A stretch of 64,000 bases of DNA from Corallium rubrum. Taxonomy: Eukaryota; Cnidaria; Anthozoa; Scleralcyonacea; Coralliidae. Positions 62,561 to 64,000 of the stretch are shown in pieces. The DNA lies in assembly GCA_964035015.1 (NCBI GenBank), contig OZ035998.1, positions 33,026,628 to 33,090,627 on the forward strand, written 5' to 3'. The notes under the pieces are model-generated. The model did not search any database. It was not told where the DNA came from and was given only the letters and a program-made list of their open reading frames with translations. Made by a program: the position numbers and the translations under genes. Every line of letters begins with the position of its first letter. Position 1 is the stretch's first letter.

Positions 62561-63479
62561 TCGTAAACAGTCGTTGCCAACCCAAACGGTCGATGGCAAC
62601 CCAATGTTCTTGTACTGCTCAAGATTCCTCTCAGCACTCTAAGCCAGTAATTTAGTGGTTAGTGGTAAAATATTGTTTTTAACCCTTTCAGTATCAAGCA
62701 TGTACTTTAGTATTTTACTCCGGCTAATTAACGCCAAACGATTTTACTCGTCAATTCTTAGGTTTCAATCACGTGACGTTTTACTTGAGATTTCATTTCT
62801 GATTTACAGATGGTGGTCAGGCAAAATGAAAGTAGATTGATTTGTACGGCTTAGCGCAGTGCAAGTGTACGGCATTTTCCAACGTAAACAACTCTTGAGT
62901 ATCAATATCATGTAAATATTTTGAAATAATAATTGACCTTGCCATTTGACATCACGTTGAATTCAGAAATAGGAAAACCTGTGCTTGGAACTTTGATACG
63001 GTCGGACCTTTTACTATTTTTTTAACTTTTACATATTTTTTTACTTTGTAGTTGAACTTTCATTTTTTTCGTCTCAGTAGATCTTAATTTTGTTTGGAGT
63101 TAAAGGTTTCGTAAAAATGTTAGAATTAAGGTTAAAGAGCTACTTGTGGGTCATATTAGCGTACACGCCAGGCGGTATAAAACGCGCTAGTGGATCTGGT
63201 TAGCATATAAGCTAGTCGGTAAACCAGGTTTCTGAAAGTCATGATAAAAAACACACCTAAAAACCAAAAATATTGTTTTCATTGTCCGTTTCGTTAAAGG
63301 CACAGCGTCAGGTATTAAATTACCGCTTAATTAATAGTTTCGTGCGAGACAAAAATTATATTTGTGTGCAAAGAAAAGGAGAAATACATAACGTCAAGTC
63401 ATTAGTGCATTTTCTTACGGACTATTTAGTCCAAGTTTTGACGTGTGTGATATTCACCATAATTTTAATCATGTGAACT

Positions 63480-64000
63480 TGAATTTGTCCACGAAGTTTT
63501 TCAGGTTTGCGTCATGGCGACACTGTGCCTTTAATCCGACGGTCAGACTTAATCAGGGTGTAGAAGGTGCACTTGGGGAAGCTAGGGTGATTGGGGAAGC
63601 CAGCTGGGGCATTGACCGTTTACGAGACGGGAAATTGCTTCGCCCATGCCCCAACCTGCCAACATGCATGCAACTTCACAGGAATGTTGGACTAAAAGCG
63701 TGGCCACGAGGTTTATTAGCCTACACTAACGTGCTAACATGTAACTTCAAAGGAATGTTGAAAAAACCGCCTGCATGTGAAATTTATTCGCCTACGCACA
63801 AAATGCTTTACATCATTACATGCGACTTCATATAAGACTGTTGGAAAAGCTGCCTGTGCGGTTTATTCGGCTACACCAACATGCTTATATGTGATTTCAT
63901 AGGAATGTTAGAAAAGCGTGCCATGCACGAGGTTTATTCGCCTACAACAACCTGCTAACGTGCGACTTCATAGAAATGTTGGAAATGTCTGCCTGCATGT
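63480..64000 (+). repeat. Minisatellite of about 70 bp running off the window
   Basis: Repeated phrases are GGAATGTTGG (63681, 63753, about 63836, 63902, 63972), GGTTTATTCGCCTAC and AACATGC(T/G)ACTTCATA. Spacing is 66-84 bases. The frame at 63443-63835 is the repeat read through and not a gene. Confidence 0.85.

Noticed and set aside
63443-63835. 130-codon ORF near the right edge
   Set aside because: Read-through of the tandem repeat of about 70 bp; start codon and composition are not convincing.

Overview
This is a eukaryotic, intron-rich, AT-rich genomic window from an animal. A cnidarian, probably an anthozoan, is my best inference. It rests on the mix of Penelope-like elements, a CR1-like LINE with a 2A motif, a 5S-derived SINE, very many MITEs and a fragment of a kinase type I associate with cnidarians. 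No single marker settles the lineage. There is no sign of bacterial operons, rRNA operons or CRISPR arrays. Most short open frames are chance or simple-repeat translations. The real genes are split into short exons and had to be rebuilt from splice sites and reading phase.

Left part (1-8.6 kb): a possible 69-residue ORF at 1255-1464, then a compact plus-strand gene of three exons (start codon 3376, stop 8534). It has a CCAAT/CRE/TATA-like promoter and encodes a 170-residue protein that looks like a small flavodoxin/FMN-reductase-type fold. Its second intron holds a decayed minisatellite with a 336-bp TA-flanked MITE inside it.

Middle left (8.6-23.9 kb): no host gene recognised. There are foldback elements, MITEs with intact target-site duplications (TA, TTA, TTAA, 8-9 bp), a Penelope-like element frozen as a long palindrome with a GIY-YIG endonuclease frame, and a diverged tandem duplication of about 1.2 kb.

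Right part (23.9-61.9 kb): fifteen minus-strand exons join in phase into the last 394 residues of an AP-3 complex delta subunit (AP3D1-like). They give the lysine-rich hinge and the C-terminal ear, ending at a stop at 23968 with a poly(A) signal 86 bp further on. The N-terminal trunk lies outside the window to the right. Its introns are full of mobile DNA: a complete-looking CR1-like LINE ORF with a 2A ribosome-skipping motif (29.5-33.4 kb), perfect Penelope-type palindromes (44.7, 48.8-49.5, 52.9-53.7 kb), nested MITEs with a natural empty-site control (40.0 and 44.1 kb), a 5S rRNA-derived SINE with target-site duplication (54.4-54.7 kb), a truncated protein-kinase N-lobe ORF between inverted minisatellites (55.4-57.7 kb), and long microsatellites.

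Far right (61.9-64 kb): one more TTAA-flanked MITE and a tandem repeat of about 70 bp running off the window end.
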